Positions 1-8,510 of a stretch of DNA of 64,000 nt are shown in pieces. Position 1 is the first letter of the stretch. Every line of letters starts with the position of its first letter. Source of the DNA: Ferruginibacter sp. (GTDB taxonomy: Bacteria > Bacteroidota > Bacteroidia > Chitinophagales > Chitinophagaceae); assembly GCA_025362235.1 (NCBI GenBank), contig JANYGZ010000080.1:1-64000 (forward strand), given 5' to 3'. A program made the translations under genes and the position numbers. The notes beneath the pieces are model-generated. The model did no database searches and was not told the DNA's origin. It worked only from the letters and a program-made list of their open reading frames with translations.

Positions 1-70
1 TTTTAGTTTTAGAACAACCTGTTATAAGTATGCAGCTGAGCATTACACCAGCAAATAATTTATAGATCAT
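1..70 (-). CDS. Lipoprotein N-terminus, gene cut by window edge
   Basis: Only the first 23 codons are inside the window, so the ORF track missed it. The reverse strand from position 70 reads as a start Met, a Lys, a hydrophobic stretch and then a clean lipobox (I-T-G-C) with the lipidated Cys at residue 19, followed by SKTK. This is a type II signal peptide, so the product should be lipid-anchored, in Bacteroidota usually at the outer membrane or surface. The rest of the protein lies to the left of the window and its function cannot be told. Confidence 0.6.
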   Translation of the reverse strand, partial: MIYKLFAGVMLSCILITGCSKTK

Positions 71-421
71 GTTAGTGTGTTGGTAAAAGAGAAACGGTAA
101 ATGATTCATGTATTTTTTATGTGACAACATAATTGCTTACAGGGTTGCAAGGCGTTGTAATAAAATTATAAAACATAGGCACGTCTACACACAAAGCAAT
201 TGCAGAGACTCACTTGTTAACGTTTAAGGATGCATAAATATCTGTGCTGATAAGATTGTTAGCTGCTTTAATTTATAACAAATTAGTTGGCACAGAAACG
301 CCTCGCTAATTTGCTGCGCCAGTAGCTGCAAATTGTGAAGAACACCTATAACGGCGGCCATCGGGCGTTATCTTTAAATGCCAACGGTGAAAGATATTTT
401 TTAAGAATTATTTTCTAAATA
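71..421. other. Non-coding spacer with two short inverted repeats
   Basis: No convincing gene is present. Two inverted repeats are visible: CAAATTAG (279-286) with CTAATTTG (306-313), a perfect 8-bp stem, and ATAACG (348-353) with CGTTAT (366-371), a 6-bp stem. Neither is followed by a T-run, so they are not obvious terminators. The spacer should hold the promoter of the leftward lipoprotein gene, but I see no clear TAnnTTTG box for it. Confidence 0.4.
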
Positions 422-763
422 TTACTCAATAATTATTTTTGAGTAGTAATACATGTCGGGATCTATTAACGGCAAAATAGTGTTCTTTACCAATATGCAT
501 TTTTTATTTACTTTAAAAGTTTGCCTGCCTTTGTCGGTAACAATCTGCAGCGGTAATTCCATATCAAGGGTGTCAAAATTTACATAGTAGCCTCCTATAT
601 TTCGCTTCAAGTGTATTTGCAATTTATCGGTAGAGCGTATCCTAAGATCGAATACAGGTTTTAAACTGCTGCCGTATTTTTTACTGAAAAAATCTTCTAT
701 ATCTTTAGTATTTACAAGGCTGTAGTAAGAATACGCTGGCGAGGTTGTGTAAATGATATCAAT
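422..763 (-). pseudogene. Decayed C-terminal fragment, M1-type peptidase-like
   Basis: The ORF track begins this frame at a TTG (622), but the open frame extends without a stop to 763 and adds about 47 residues (TTSPAYSYYS..., then DFFSKKYGSSLKP). The pattern of a helical stretch, KLQIHLKR, a LDMELPLQI strand and a closing IDPDMYYYSK resembles the C-terminal beta/helical part of Bacteroidota M1-family metallopeptidases. The catalytic HExxH domain is absent and there is a stop just upstream (764-766), so this reads as a remnant of a longer gene, not a functional enzyme. The family assignment rests on pattern memory only. It could also be an unrelated short hypothetical protein starting at 622. 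Confidence 0.35.
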
Positions 764-901
764 TTATATAAACGCTATCGCATAACATAGTATAATTACC
801 CATCGCAGAAGAGACGCCAATGGAGTTCCACAAAGCTTCTCAGCCTGAGCAATGATTATTTTATACTAAAAATAATTGATCTACCAGTAATGCATAGACG
901 C

Positions 902-3900
902 TTATTTTTTCCAGAATTGACGCATGTCTAAAGTATATGGATACTCCTTATTGACAATAACCGCAGGTGGGTCGCAGAAAAATACTGGGCGATCCTGTTC
1001 TATATAATGCTGCACACCGGTACCTACACGTGGGGCCGGCCTTAATACTTCCTGCGTATGACTGGTATTGCTAAAACGGTTCCAGCGCCTGCTTTCAGCC
1101 TCATAACTATTGATGGGGAAACTGTCGTAACTTCTTCCGCCGGGGTGCGATACATAATAAGTACAGCCCCCAATGGAGCGGCTGTTCCAAGTATCAACAA
1201 TATCAAAAGTTAGTGGTGCATCTATACCAATGGTAGGATGCAATGCAGAAGGTGGCTGCCATGCACGGTAACGGATGCCGCAAACAAACTCGCCTTTTAT
1301 AGCGGTTGCTTTTAAAGGCACCCTGCTGCCGTTACACAATAAAATATAACGGCTACCATTTAAACCGGTTAGTTTTACCTGTATTTTTTCAATGGAAGAA
1401 TCTACAAACCTTGCGGTGCCGCTGCTGCTCATTTCTTCGCCCAATACATGCCATGGCTCAATGCCCATTCTTATTTCCATTTCAATATCCTGCAACTGTA
1501 TTGTGCCATAATGCGGAAACCTGAATTCGAAGAAAGGCTCAAACCAGGCAATATCAAATGCATAACCGGCACTGTTTAAATCACTCACTACCTCTTTCAA
1601 ATCTTCCCGCACATAATGCGACAGCATAAATTTATCATGCAGCTCGGTGCCCCATCTTACCAAATCGTGTTTGTAAGGTTTTTTCCAGAACCATGCAATA
1701 AGCGCACGAATTAGTACCATTTGTACCATACTCATTTCCTTATGCGGCGGCATATCAAATGCCCTGAATTCGAGAATGCCCAAACGGCCCGAAGATGAAT
1801 CGGGTGAATATAATTTATCGATACAAAATTCTGAGCGGTGTGTATTGCCTGTAATATCTGTTAGTAAATGACGGAAGATTCTGTCTACAATCCAGAAGGG
1901 CACAAATTCATTTTCAGGCACCTGGCTAAAGGCGATTTCTATTTCGTACAATTTTTCATCACGGCCTTCATCTATACGTGGCGCCTGGCTTGTAGGGCCA
2001 ATAAATGCACTTGAAAATAAATACGATAAACCGGGATGGTGCTGCCAGTAAGTGATTAAACTACGCAACAGATCGGGCCTGCGCAACATGGGGCTATCTG
2101 AAGGGGAAGCGCCGCCAATGGTAATATGATTGCCACCGCCGGTTCCGGTATGCCTTCCATCCAGCATAAATTTTTCTGTGCCCAGCCTCGATAAAAAAGC
2201 CTGGTCGTATAAAGTATCAATAATACCCCTAAGCTCTTTCCAGTTTTTTGAAGGATGAATATTTACCTCTATAACACCGGGATCAGGAGAAACTACCAGG
2301 CGCTCCATACGGTAATCTCTTGGCGGCTCGTACCCTTCAATGCGAACAGGTATCTGTAATCTTTCGGCAGTAGCTTCAATAGATGCAATAACATCCAGGT
2401 AATGCTCCAGGTAATCCAAGGGTGGAAGAAAAATATAAATAATGCCATCCCTTGGTTCGATACACAAAGCTGTTTTGATAGTTTCAACTTCATACAAAGG
2501 TTTTATCTCCTCCTCTTTTTCTTCTACCTTTTTTACAGGTTTCAGGTGATCCTTTTTTTCTTCCCTGGTATCTTCATATTTTATTTTTGCATGCTTTGCC
2601 GGATGAAGTGTTATGGTATCATATCTTGCCGTAATAATTTCATCAAAATGTTCCAGTTCGGGCAGGTTGTCAAATAAACTTCTTTCCACTTTTTGTGGTT
2701 CATCATCTTTTGCCACTGCTGGCAAAGATTCTAATGGCAGCCTAAGCCCCATCGGTGAATTGCCGGGAATGAGAAATAAATAATCCCGTGCCAATATCCA
2801 TTTACAACTTTTCCATTTGCTGTTTTCGTAATTCCATTTTAATGGCAGCGCAAAACCAGCCGGTGTATCAAGACCTTTTTGTAACAACTGCGTCAGCGTT
2901 CTTCTTTCCAACGGGTCATTCATATTTATTTTAGAAAGGTCGATATTAACGGGCATTTTCCCCTCCGTCCATAAAAAATAAAACATGTCTTCATAAGCAA
3001 TGCTCATATTTTCAGGACTAACGGCTAACTGCTTTGCCAGTTCTTTTGTAAAAAGTTCAGCTTCTTCATACGCATATTTTTTTTCTATTTTTTCATGGGC
3101 AATCAGCTTAATATTTTTCCAAATCGGGTAATTGTCTTTTCTCCAGAACAGCCCGTATTGCCACCTGGGCAATGGTTCGCCGGGATACCATTTTCCCTGG
3201 CCATAATGTATCATTCCACCAGGGCCAAATTTATCACGCAGCCTAAAAATAAGTTCATGTGAAAGAATACGTTTTTGTTTTCCATCAGCAGTAGTATTCC
3301 ATTCATCTGCTTCCATATCGTCAATAGAAACAAAAGTGGGTTCACCACCCATGGTCATCCTTACATCCCCTTCTTCCAAATCTTTATCTACCAGTAAGCC
3401 CGTTGCATCTATATTGCTCCATTGCTCTTCTGTATATGGTTTGGTAACCCTCGGGGCTTCGTGAATGCGGGTAACTTTATTATAAAAAGTAAATTCAGTT
3501 TCACAAACATCTGTGGCGCCTACAACGGGTGCAGCGCTTGCATAATCGGGTGTGCAAGCCAATGGAATATGCCCTTCGCCTGCAAATAATCCTGATGTAG
3601 GGTCAAGCCCTATCCAACCAGCGCCGGGGATGTATACTTCTGTCCAGGCATGCAAATCAGTAAAATCATTTTCGGGGCCTGATGGTCCGTCCAGTGATTT
3701 TATATCAGCGGTCAACTGAACCAAATAACCCGACACAAAACGTGCTGCCAAACCAAGGTGACGTAAAATTTGTACCAGCAACCATGCCGAATCCCTGCAG
3801 GAACCAAGAGCCTTACCCAATGTTTCTTCGCAGGTTTGTACCCCAACTTCCATGCGGATGGAATAGTTGATATCCCTGCTTAATTTTTGGTTGATATAGA

Positions 3901-4336
3901 CTAAAAAATCGTTGATAGTCTTTTGGCTTTTGTCTACACCCGCAATCCATTTTCTTAACAGCGGGCCATATTCTTTAAATTCAAAATAGGGCACCAATTC
4001 TTTGCGCAATTGCTCCTCGTAACGAAAAGGATATTTTTCTGCATACTCATCTACAAAAAAATCAAAGGGATTAATCACCACCATATTGGCAATTAATTCT
4101 ACTTCTACACTTAGCTCTTTTGTTTTTTCGGGAAACACCACCCTAGCCTGGTAATTACCAAAAGGGTCTTGCTGCCAGTTTATAAAATGCTCTTCTGGTG
4201 TTATTTTAAATGAATAAGATTCTATACCTGTACGGGAATGAACTGCAGGGCGCAACCTGAATATGTGCGGAGATAAATTAACTAAACGATCGTAAGTGTA
4301 AGTGGTTTTGTGGTTGATTGCTACACGAATTGCCAT
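902..4336 (-). CDS. Transglutaminase-like protein with DUF2126 domain
   Basis: A large cytoplasmic-looking protein of about 1144 residues. The N-terminal ~100 residues match the bacterial transglutaminase-like N-terminal domain. A transglutaminase/protease-like core follows, with a candidate Cys-His-Asp triad: Cys in GSCRDSAW (~194 in track numbering), His in DLHAWTEV (~243) and Asp in GLDPTSG (~259). The remaining ~800 residues look like DUF2126, including GGEPTFVSID and GTGGGNH motifs. The exact reaction is unknown; related proteins are proposed to act in peptide or amide bond chemistry with ATP-grasp and alpha-E partners, none of which is nearby. The ATG at 4336 is preferred over the track start because the conserved domain begins immediately after it (MAIRVAINHKTTYTYD). 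The length is normal for the two-domain family. Confidence 0.88.
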   Translation of the reverse strand: MAIRVAINHKTTYTYDRLVNLSPHIFRLRPAVHSRTGIESYSFKITPEEHFINWQQDPFGNYQARVVFPEKTKELSVEVELIANMVVINPFDFFVDEYAEKYPFRYEEQLRKELVPYFEFKEYGPLLRKWIAGVDKSQKTINDFLVYINQKLSRDINYSIRMEVGVQTCEETLGKALGSCRDSAWLLVQILRHLGLAARFVSGYLVQLTADIKSLDGPSGPENDFTDLHAWTEVYIPGAGWIGLDPTSGLFAGEGHIPLACTPDYASAAPVVGATDVCETEFTFYNKVTRIHEAPRVTKPYTEEQWSNIDATGLLVDKDLEEGDVRMTMGGEPTFVSIDDMEADEWNTTADGKQKRILSHELIFRLRDKFGPGGMIHYGQGKWYPGEPLPRWQYGLFWRKDNYPIWKNIKLIAHEKIEKKYAYEEAELFTKELAKQLAVSPENMSIAYEDMFYFLWTEGKMPVNIDLSKINMNDPLERRTLTQLLQKGLDTPAGFALPLKWNYENSKWKSCKWILARDYLFLIPGNSPMGLRLPLESLPAVAKDDEPQKVERSLFDNLPELEHFDEIITARYDTITLHPAKHAKIKYEDTREEKKDHLKPVKKVEEKEEEIKPLYEVETIKTALCIEPRDGIIYIFLPPLDYLEHYLDVIASIEATAERLQIPVRIEGYEPPRDYRMERLVVSPDPGVIEVNIHPSKNWKELRGIIDTLYDQAFLSRLGTEKFMLDGRHTGTGGGNHITIGGASPSDSPMLRRPDLLRSLITYWQHHPGLSYLFSSAFIGPTSQAPRIDEGRDEKLYEIEIAFSQVPENEFVPFWIVDRIFRHLLTDITGNTHRSEFCIDKLYSPDSSSGRLGILEFRAFDMPPHKEMSMVQMVLIRALIAWFWKKPYKHDLVRWGTELHDKFMLSHYVREDLKEVVSDLNSAGYAFDIAWFEPFFEFRFPHYGTIQLQDIEMEIRMGIEPWHVLGEEMSSSGTARFVDSSIEKIQVKLTGLNGSRYILLCNGSRVPLKATAIKGEFVCGIRYRAWQPPSALHPTIGIDAPLTFDIVDTWNSRSIGGCTYYVSHPGGRSYDSFPINSYEAESRRWNRFSNTSHTQEVLRPAPRVGTGVQHYIEQDRPVFFCDPPAVIVNKEYPYTLDMRQFWKK

Positions 4337-4384
4337 AAGTACAATAGTTTTTAATGTAAGAGTATGCCTGGCAAGCAATCTTTA

Positions 4385-4582
4385 TTTCACACAAAGTACG
4401 CAAAGGATATAAAGTTTACAAAGGAAAATTATTTTTGATACCCCTATTTAGCCTTTTTCACACAAAGAACGCAAAGGATACAAAGTTTACAAAGGATATT
4501 GATACATAATATATTGCTTTGTGTTCTTTGTTTTCTTAGTGCGCTTTGTGTGAAATTTTTTCGTTGTGCCCTTTGTGTGAAA
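4385..4582. repeat. 41-bp direct repeats plus inverted copies of their end
   Basis: Two 41-bp units beginning TTTCACACAAAG and ending AAAGTTTACAAAGGA lie at 4385-4425 and 4456-4496, a 71-bp offset, and differ at two positions. The terminal 12-mer TTTCACACAAAG returns inverted at 4544-4555 and 4571-4582 (CTTTGTGTGAAA). The array fills the spacer between the divergently transcribed DUF2126 and SDR genes. It has no coding potential. Confidence 0.8.
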
Positions 4583-4622
4583 TGTATACCTTCGGACAAA
4601 TTTTAAATGAATTTTAGTTTCA

Positions 4623-5420
4623 ATGGGGCATTTTAGTGATAAAGTAATATTGATTACCGGCGCATCATCCGGTATCGGCAAGGCAATGGCTTTGCAAATG
4701 GCCGATAAAAATGTGCATTTTATTTTGGCTGCCAGGCGGCTTGATGAATTGAAATTATTGCGGCAGGATTGTGAAAAAAAAGGTGCTACCTGCACCCATC
4801 TTTTTATTGATATGCAATCGCCTGATGCTATTGCGGCTTTTGCTGCAACTGTTTTACAACAATTTCAAAAAATTGATGTACTCATTAATAATGCAGGCAT
4901 TAGTCAGCGGTCGCAGGCAGAAGAAACTGCTATTGAAGTGGATAGGAAAATTATGGAAGTGAACTTTTTTGCACAGGTCAGTCTTACCAAAAGCTTATGG
5001 CCTTTATTGATTAAATCACCACATGCCAATATTGTATTGATCAGCAGTGTAGTGGGCACTTTCGGGTTTCCGCAACGAAGTGCTTATTCTGCTTCGAAAC
5101 ATGCATTGGAAGGTTTTTTTGAATCGTGGATGCTGGAAAATAAAAGAGAGAATATTTTTTTTACTACCGTTTCTCCGGGCCGCATTTATACCAATATTTC
5201 TTATTCGGCACTAAAGGCAGATGGCAGTGCCCACCAGCAATTAGATGAGGGGCAGGCGAAGGGGATCAGTGCCGAAGCTTGTGCAAAAAAAATTATCAAC
5301 GGCATTATCCGCAACAAAAGAAAAGTATATGTTGCCCAGCAGGAAATGGTGTTGGTTATTTTAAGAAAATGCCTTCCGTTTTTATTTTTCAGGCTCGTTA
5401 AAAAATTAAAATTATCATAA
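4623..5420 (+). CDS. SDR family NAD(P)-dependent oxidoreductase
   Basis: A 265-residue classical short-chain dehydrogenase/reductase. The Rossmann glycine motif TGASSGIG is at residues 12-19, NNAG at 89-92, a catalytic Ser in LISS (~141) and the YSASK catalytic Tyr155/Lys159. The C-terminus carries a hydrophobic/basic tail (LPFLFFRLVKKLKLS), which resembles membrane-associated SDRs of the DltE/YqjQ kind and may tether it to the inner membrane. The substrate cannot be predicted. It is transcribed divergently from the DUF2126 gene and followed by a repeat-filled spacer, so it is probably monocistronic. Confidence 0.9.
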   Translation: MGHFSDKVILITGASSGIGKAMALQMADKNVHFILAARRLDELKLLRQDCEKKGATCTHLFIDMQSPDAIAAFAATVLQQFQKIDVLINNAGISQRSQAEETAIEVDRKIMEVNFFAQVSLTKSLWPLLIKSPHANIVLISSVVGTFGFPQRSAYSASKHALEGFFESWMLENKRENIFFTTVSPGRIYTNISYSALKADGSAHQQLDEGQAKGISAEACAKKIINGIIRNKRKVYVAQQEMVLVILRKCLPFLFFRLVKKLKLS

Positions 5421-5762
5421 TTAGGCCGGTAAGTCGGCAAGTCGTTTAAACAATAGTTTGTTGCCGTTAAGGCGTTTAGACGTTTAGATAGAAAACAAAA
5501 TTAGTTTGTTGCCTGTGAGGCGTTAAGACGATTAAATTAAAAACTAAAAAACGCCTAACCGACTTATCGGCAATTAAAAAAACGAGGCGGCAAGACAAAA
5601 TTAGTTTGTTGACGGTGAGGCGTTAAGACGTTTAAATTGAAAACTAAAAAACGTCTTAACGCCTTAACGGCAATTAAAAAATAGAAAACAAAAAAACGTC
5701 TTAACGTCTTACCGGCAATTAAAAAAACGTCTAAACGGCAAATTAAAACATCATCAATATCT
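5421..5762. repeat. 100-bp tandem hairpin repeat array
   Basis: Two ~95-bp units beginning ACAAAATTAGTTTGTTG start at 5495 and 5595, exactly 100 bp apart, with degenerate flanking copies out to about 5750. Each unit contains inverted arms. In the second, AGGCGTTAAGACGTTT (5618-5633) pairs perfectly with 5649-5664, a 16-bp stem around an AT-rich loop. The words GCCGTTAAGGCG and CGTCTTAACG recur on both strands throughout. No ORF is present. The array sits between two same-strand genes (SDR and VOC). Confidence 0.85.
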
Positions 5763-6806
5763 ATGGCTTATATTTCAGGAATTCAGCAAGTGGGCATCGG
5801 TTGCACGGATGCGTCAAAAACTTTTACATGGTTAAGAAAAACTTTTGGCTTAAACGTCAAGATATTTGATGACGAAGCAAAAGCAGCATTAATGACCCAT
5901 TATACAGGCGGTGAAGTGCATGCACGCAGGGCTATTTTAGCAATGAATATGAATGGCGGTGGGGGTACCGAAATATGGCAGTTTACCAGCAGGGTTGCTG
6001 CCGCAGGTAATGCAATGAACTGGGGCGATTACGGTATAAATGCCATAAAATTTAAATCAACCAATGTTGAAACTGCCTATAATATTATCAACAAAAATGT
6101 TAGCTGTACCAGTCCAAAAGCCGGCCCGGCTGGAGCTTTATCTTTTTTGCTGAAAGATGAAGCCGGCAATCAATACCAGGTAGTGAAAGATGAATCGTGG
6201 TTCAAAAATGAGGCCTTTATGCAGGGCGGAATTTGCGGCGTAGTAATAGGTGTAAGTAATATGGAGGCATCTATTGCTTTTTACCAAAATGGATTTGGCA
6301 TCAACAATATTCTGTATGATACTACAGGCAAATTTGATGACCTTGGAGAAGATGCAAAAAATAAAACTTACCGCAGGGTGTTGCTCAGTTTTAAAAATCC
6401 CTTTACTGCTGCATTCAGCCGTTTGTTGGGCGATGTGCAGATTGAATTGATACAGGTATTGGACAGCCAGGCGAGCAAAATTTTTGAGAACCGCTTTTGG
6501 GGCGATATAGGATTTATTCATTTGTGCTTTGATGTGTCTAACATGAAGGCATTAAAAACAAACCTGGAAAAATATCAATACCATTTTACAGTAGATAGCG
6601 GCGATACTTTTGATATGGGAGAATCGGGCGGAAGATTTGCTTATGTAGAAGACCCCGATGGAACCTTAATTGAAATGGTAGAAACACATAAAGTGCCCGT
6701 ACTTAAAAAACTGGGGATTTATTTTAACCTAAAAAAAAGAAAATCGCAAAAACCATTACCTAACTGGATGGTAAGCTTAATGGGGTTAAATAAAGTGAAG
6801 GATTAG
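5763..6806 (+). CDS. Double VOC-domain protein (glyoxalase/dioxygenase fold)
   Basis: A 347-residue protein with two vicinal-oxygen-chelate modules, roughly residues 5-140 and 155-310. The first opens with GIQQVGIGCTDASKTFTWL, and the second has GVVIGVSNMEASIAFY and closes with FAYVEDPDGTLIEMVET, the typical final strand of a VOC domain with the metal-ligand Glu position. The family includes glyoxalases, extradiol dioxygenases and 4-hydroxyphenylpyruvate dioxygenase-like enzymes. The substrate is not predictable and I cannot confirm that a complete 2-His-1-carboxylate site is kept. It converges on the polysaccharide locus, with only 13 bp separating the two stop codons. Confidence 0.75.
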   Translation: MAYISGIQQVGIGCTDASKTFTWLRKTFGLNVKIFDDEAKAALMTHYTGGEVHARRAILAMNMNGGGGTEIWQFTSRVAAAGNAMNWGDYGINAIKFKSTNVETAYNIINKNVSCTSPKAGPAGALSFLLKDEAGNQYQVVKDESWFKNEAFMQGGICGVVIGVSNMEASIAFYQNGFGINNILYDTTGKFDDLGEDAKNKTYRRVLLSFKNPFTAAFSRLLGDVQIELIQVLDSQASKIFENRFWGDIGFIHLCFDVSNMKALKTNLEKYQYHFTVDSGDTFDMGESGGRFAYVEDPDGTLIEMVETHKVPVLKKLGIYFNLKKRKSQKPLPNWMVSLMGLNKVKD

Positions 6807-6819
6807 GAGGAAGGAGAAA

Positions 6820-7368
6820 TTATTCAATGATTCTTTCGGAAACTTTTATGGCAGGGTTTCCTTTGTAAACGCGATAAGGTTCAAGGTTTTTTGTAGCCAC
6901 TGAACCAACGGATAAAACAGCATGTGTACCACAGCTAATTCCAGGGCACACAATTGCAAAAGCACCAATCCATACACCGTCTTCAAGGATGATAGGCGCT
7001 GTCATTAAATCAAAACTTATTTTTTTATAATTATGATTTCCTGTTAATAGCAAAGCACCCTGCGAAATGCAGACGGAATTACCTATTGTAACTTCTACAA
7101 GATTATCTATCCATACTTTTTCGCCAATCCAGCTATACTCGCCAATAACAAGTTTCCAAGGGAACTTAATATTAACCGAAGGTTTTATAACAACCCCCCT
7201 ACCTACCCTTGCACCAAATATGCGAAGAAAAAAAACCCTGATTCCTGTACCGGGAAGAAATGAATTTTTTAGAATCAGCACATTTGTAAAATACCATAAT
7301 ACCTGTTTAAGTTTAGAAGCTCCGATTACGATGGAAGTTTTATATAACGCAATATTTACCTGTTTCAT
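6820..7368 (-). CDS. wcaF: WcaF-like colanic-acid-type O-acetyltransferase
   Basis: A 182-residue left-handed beta-helix (hexapeptide repeat) acyltransferase. It has the sequence landmarks of WcaF: FGARVGRGVVIKPSV, FPWKLVIGEYSWIGEKVWIDNL and VCISQGALLLTGNHNY, the last carrying the likely catalytic His. It would transfer acetyl from acetyl-CoA to a sugar hydroxyl of the exported glycan in the cytosol. Its start overlaps the stop of the upstream GT4 gene by 4 bp, so the two are translationally coupled. It is the last gene of the minus-strand polysaccharide locus. Confidence 0.82.
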   Translation of the reverse strand: MKQVNIALYKTSIVIGASKLKQVLWYFTNVLILKNSFLPGTGIRVFFLRIFGARVGRGVVIKPSVNIKFPWKLVIGEYSWIGEKVWIDNLVEVTIGNSVCISQGALLLTGNHNYKKISFDLMTAPIILEDGVWIGAFAIVCPGISCGTHAVLSVGSVATKNLEPYRVYKGNPAIKVSERIIE

Positions 7369-8510
7369 GAAAATAATTGATGGTAAGGTTTTATTAAGGA
7401 AGGGTTATTTATAAAATTATGAGCATACTGCCAGGCGGCATTGGCAAACACATTAAACTCCTGCTGGTTCCACGCAGTGGCTTTTTCAATAGCATTGATA
7501 AATGCTACAGGGACATCAAGGGGTAAATCCCAACCCACATTATCATTTGTCAAATTTAACCACGGGGTTTGGTCACTAATTAATACAGGCCTGCCTGCCA
7601 GGAAAGATTCAAAAATAGAATGGCCAAAATTTTCGCCGGTTGTAGGAAGTATAAAAAGGTGATTTTCCTGCATCAGCTTTGTTAACTCCCAATTATTTTT
7701 TGCACCTAAATAATTAACAGATATATTTTTAGGCAGATCCTCTATTTTATTTTTGCATTCATCCCAGTAAAGCATATTTTCTTGTGGGCCAACAATTGTA
7801 AAGTTTACCTGTCCCTTAATTTTTTCCAGCAACTTCAAAATAAACAAGAGATTTTTAATGGGTACAATTCGTGCTATAAATATACAATTGATTTTACACG
7901 GCTCTTTATGCAACATTGTAAAAGCCGGTTGATTTAGGTTGGGCAGGTTATTAGCAACCTGGATATTACTGTTTGGGAAAAAATGATTGATGGTTATTTT
8001 TTCCCGTTCATTTGTTGCATGAAATTTTACATGTTGCATAATATTCATTTTTTTGTATAACATCAGCATTGGCTTTTTTTTATACCATTTTAATGAAAGT
8101 GCACTATCATACAAATTGCCCCTTGGACATATAACTACGGAAGCACTTATTTTTTTTTTGTATTTTAACCACAAAGGGTAAATAATAAAATGCGGCGAAA
8201 AGAATAAGTTGAGGTAAATAAAATCAGGGGCAATTATGCTAATTTCATTTGCTATTTGTTTAAAAGAAATGGATTGCTTATTGACGTAATATATTTTTAT
8301 TCCCAATTGTTTATCCTCGATCCAACTATTTGCTTCAACACCAAAATAAGGCTGCGTTTCCCCATGATCCCTGTCGGTTGTTAGTACATGAATATCGTAG
8401 TAATCTTTTAATGCAAGGGCAATATTTAAACATGACTGTATGGGACCTCCTGCTTTATATCCAGGTGTAAACCATTCTATTAAGATCATTAATTTTTTAC
8501 GCTCGCTCAT
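7365..8510 (-). CDS. Glycosyltransferase family 4, exosortase-linked
   Basis: A GT-B fold glycosyltransferase of ~381 residues. The N-terminal acceptor domain starts with LMILIEWFTPGYKAGGPIQS. The C-terminal nucleotide-sugar domain has IARIVPIKNLLFILKLL and the retaining-GT4 motif TTGENFGHSIFESFLAGRPVL (E-x7-E type). The ATG at 8510 is preferred over the GTG at 8519; both overlap the upstream exosortase gene, so the pair is likely co-translated. The GYKAGGPI opening recalls, from memory, the GT annotated as exosortase-Y-associated. The sugar donor is unknown. Confidence 0.85.
   Translation of the reverse strand: MSERKKLMILIEWFTPGYKAGGPIQSCLNIALALKDYYDIHVLTTDRDHGETQPYFGVEANSWIEDKQLGIKIYYVNKQSISFKQIANEISIIAPDFIYLNLFFSPHFIIYPLWLKYKKKISASVVICPRGNLYDSALSLKWYKKKPMLMLYKKMNIMQHVKFHATNEREKITINHFFPNSNIQVANNLPNLNQPAFTMLHKEPCKINCIFIARIVPIKNLLFILKLLEKIKGQVNFTIVGPQENMLYWDECKNKIEDLPKNISVNYLGAKNNWELTKLMQENHLFILPTTGENFGHSIFESFLAGRPVLISDQTPWLNLTNDNVGWDLPLDVPVAFINAIEKATAWNQQEFNVFANAAWQYAHNFINNPSLIKPYHQLFS

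Noticed and set aside
271-371. Integron attC-like site (ATAAC... to ...GGGCGTTAT)
   Set aside because: Ends superficially resemble attC/VCR ends, but the inner arms do not pair in the required way and there is no integrase or cassette array.
2402-2677. Plus-strand ORF of 91 aa opposite the DUF2126 gene
   Set aside because: Low-complexity Phe/Leu-rich shadow frame antisense to a clear coding region; no signal of its own.
6138-6521. Minus-strand 127-aa ORF opposite the VOC gene
   Set aside because: Lies fully within a strong plus-strand gene and has no recognisable motif.
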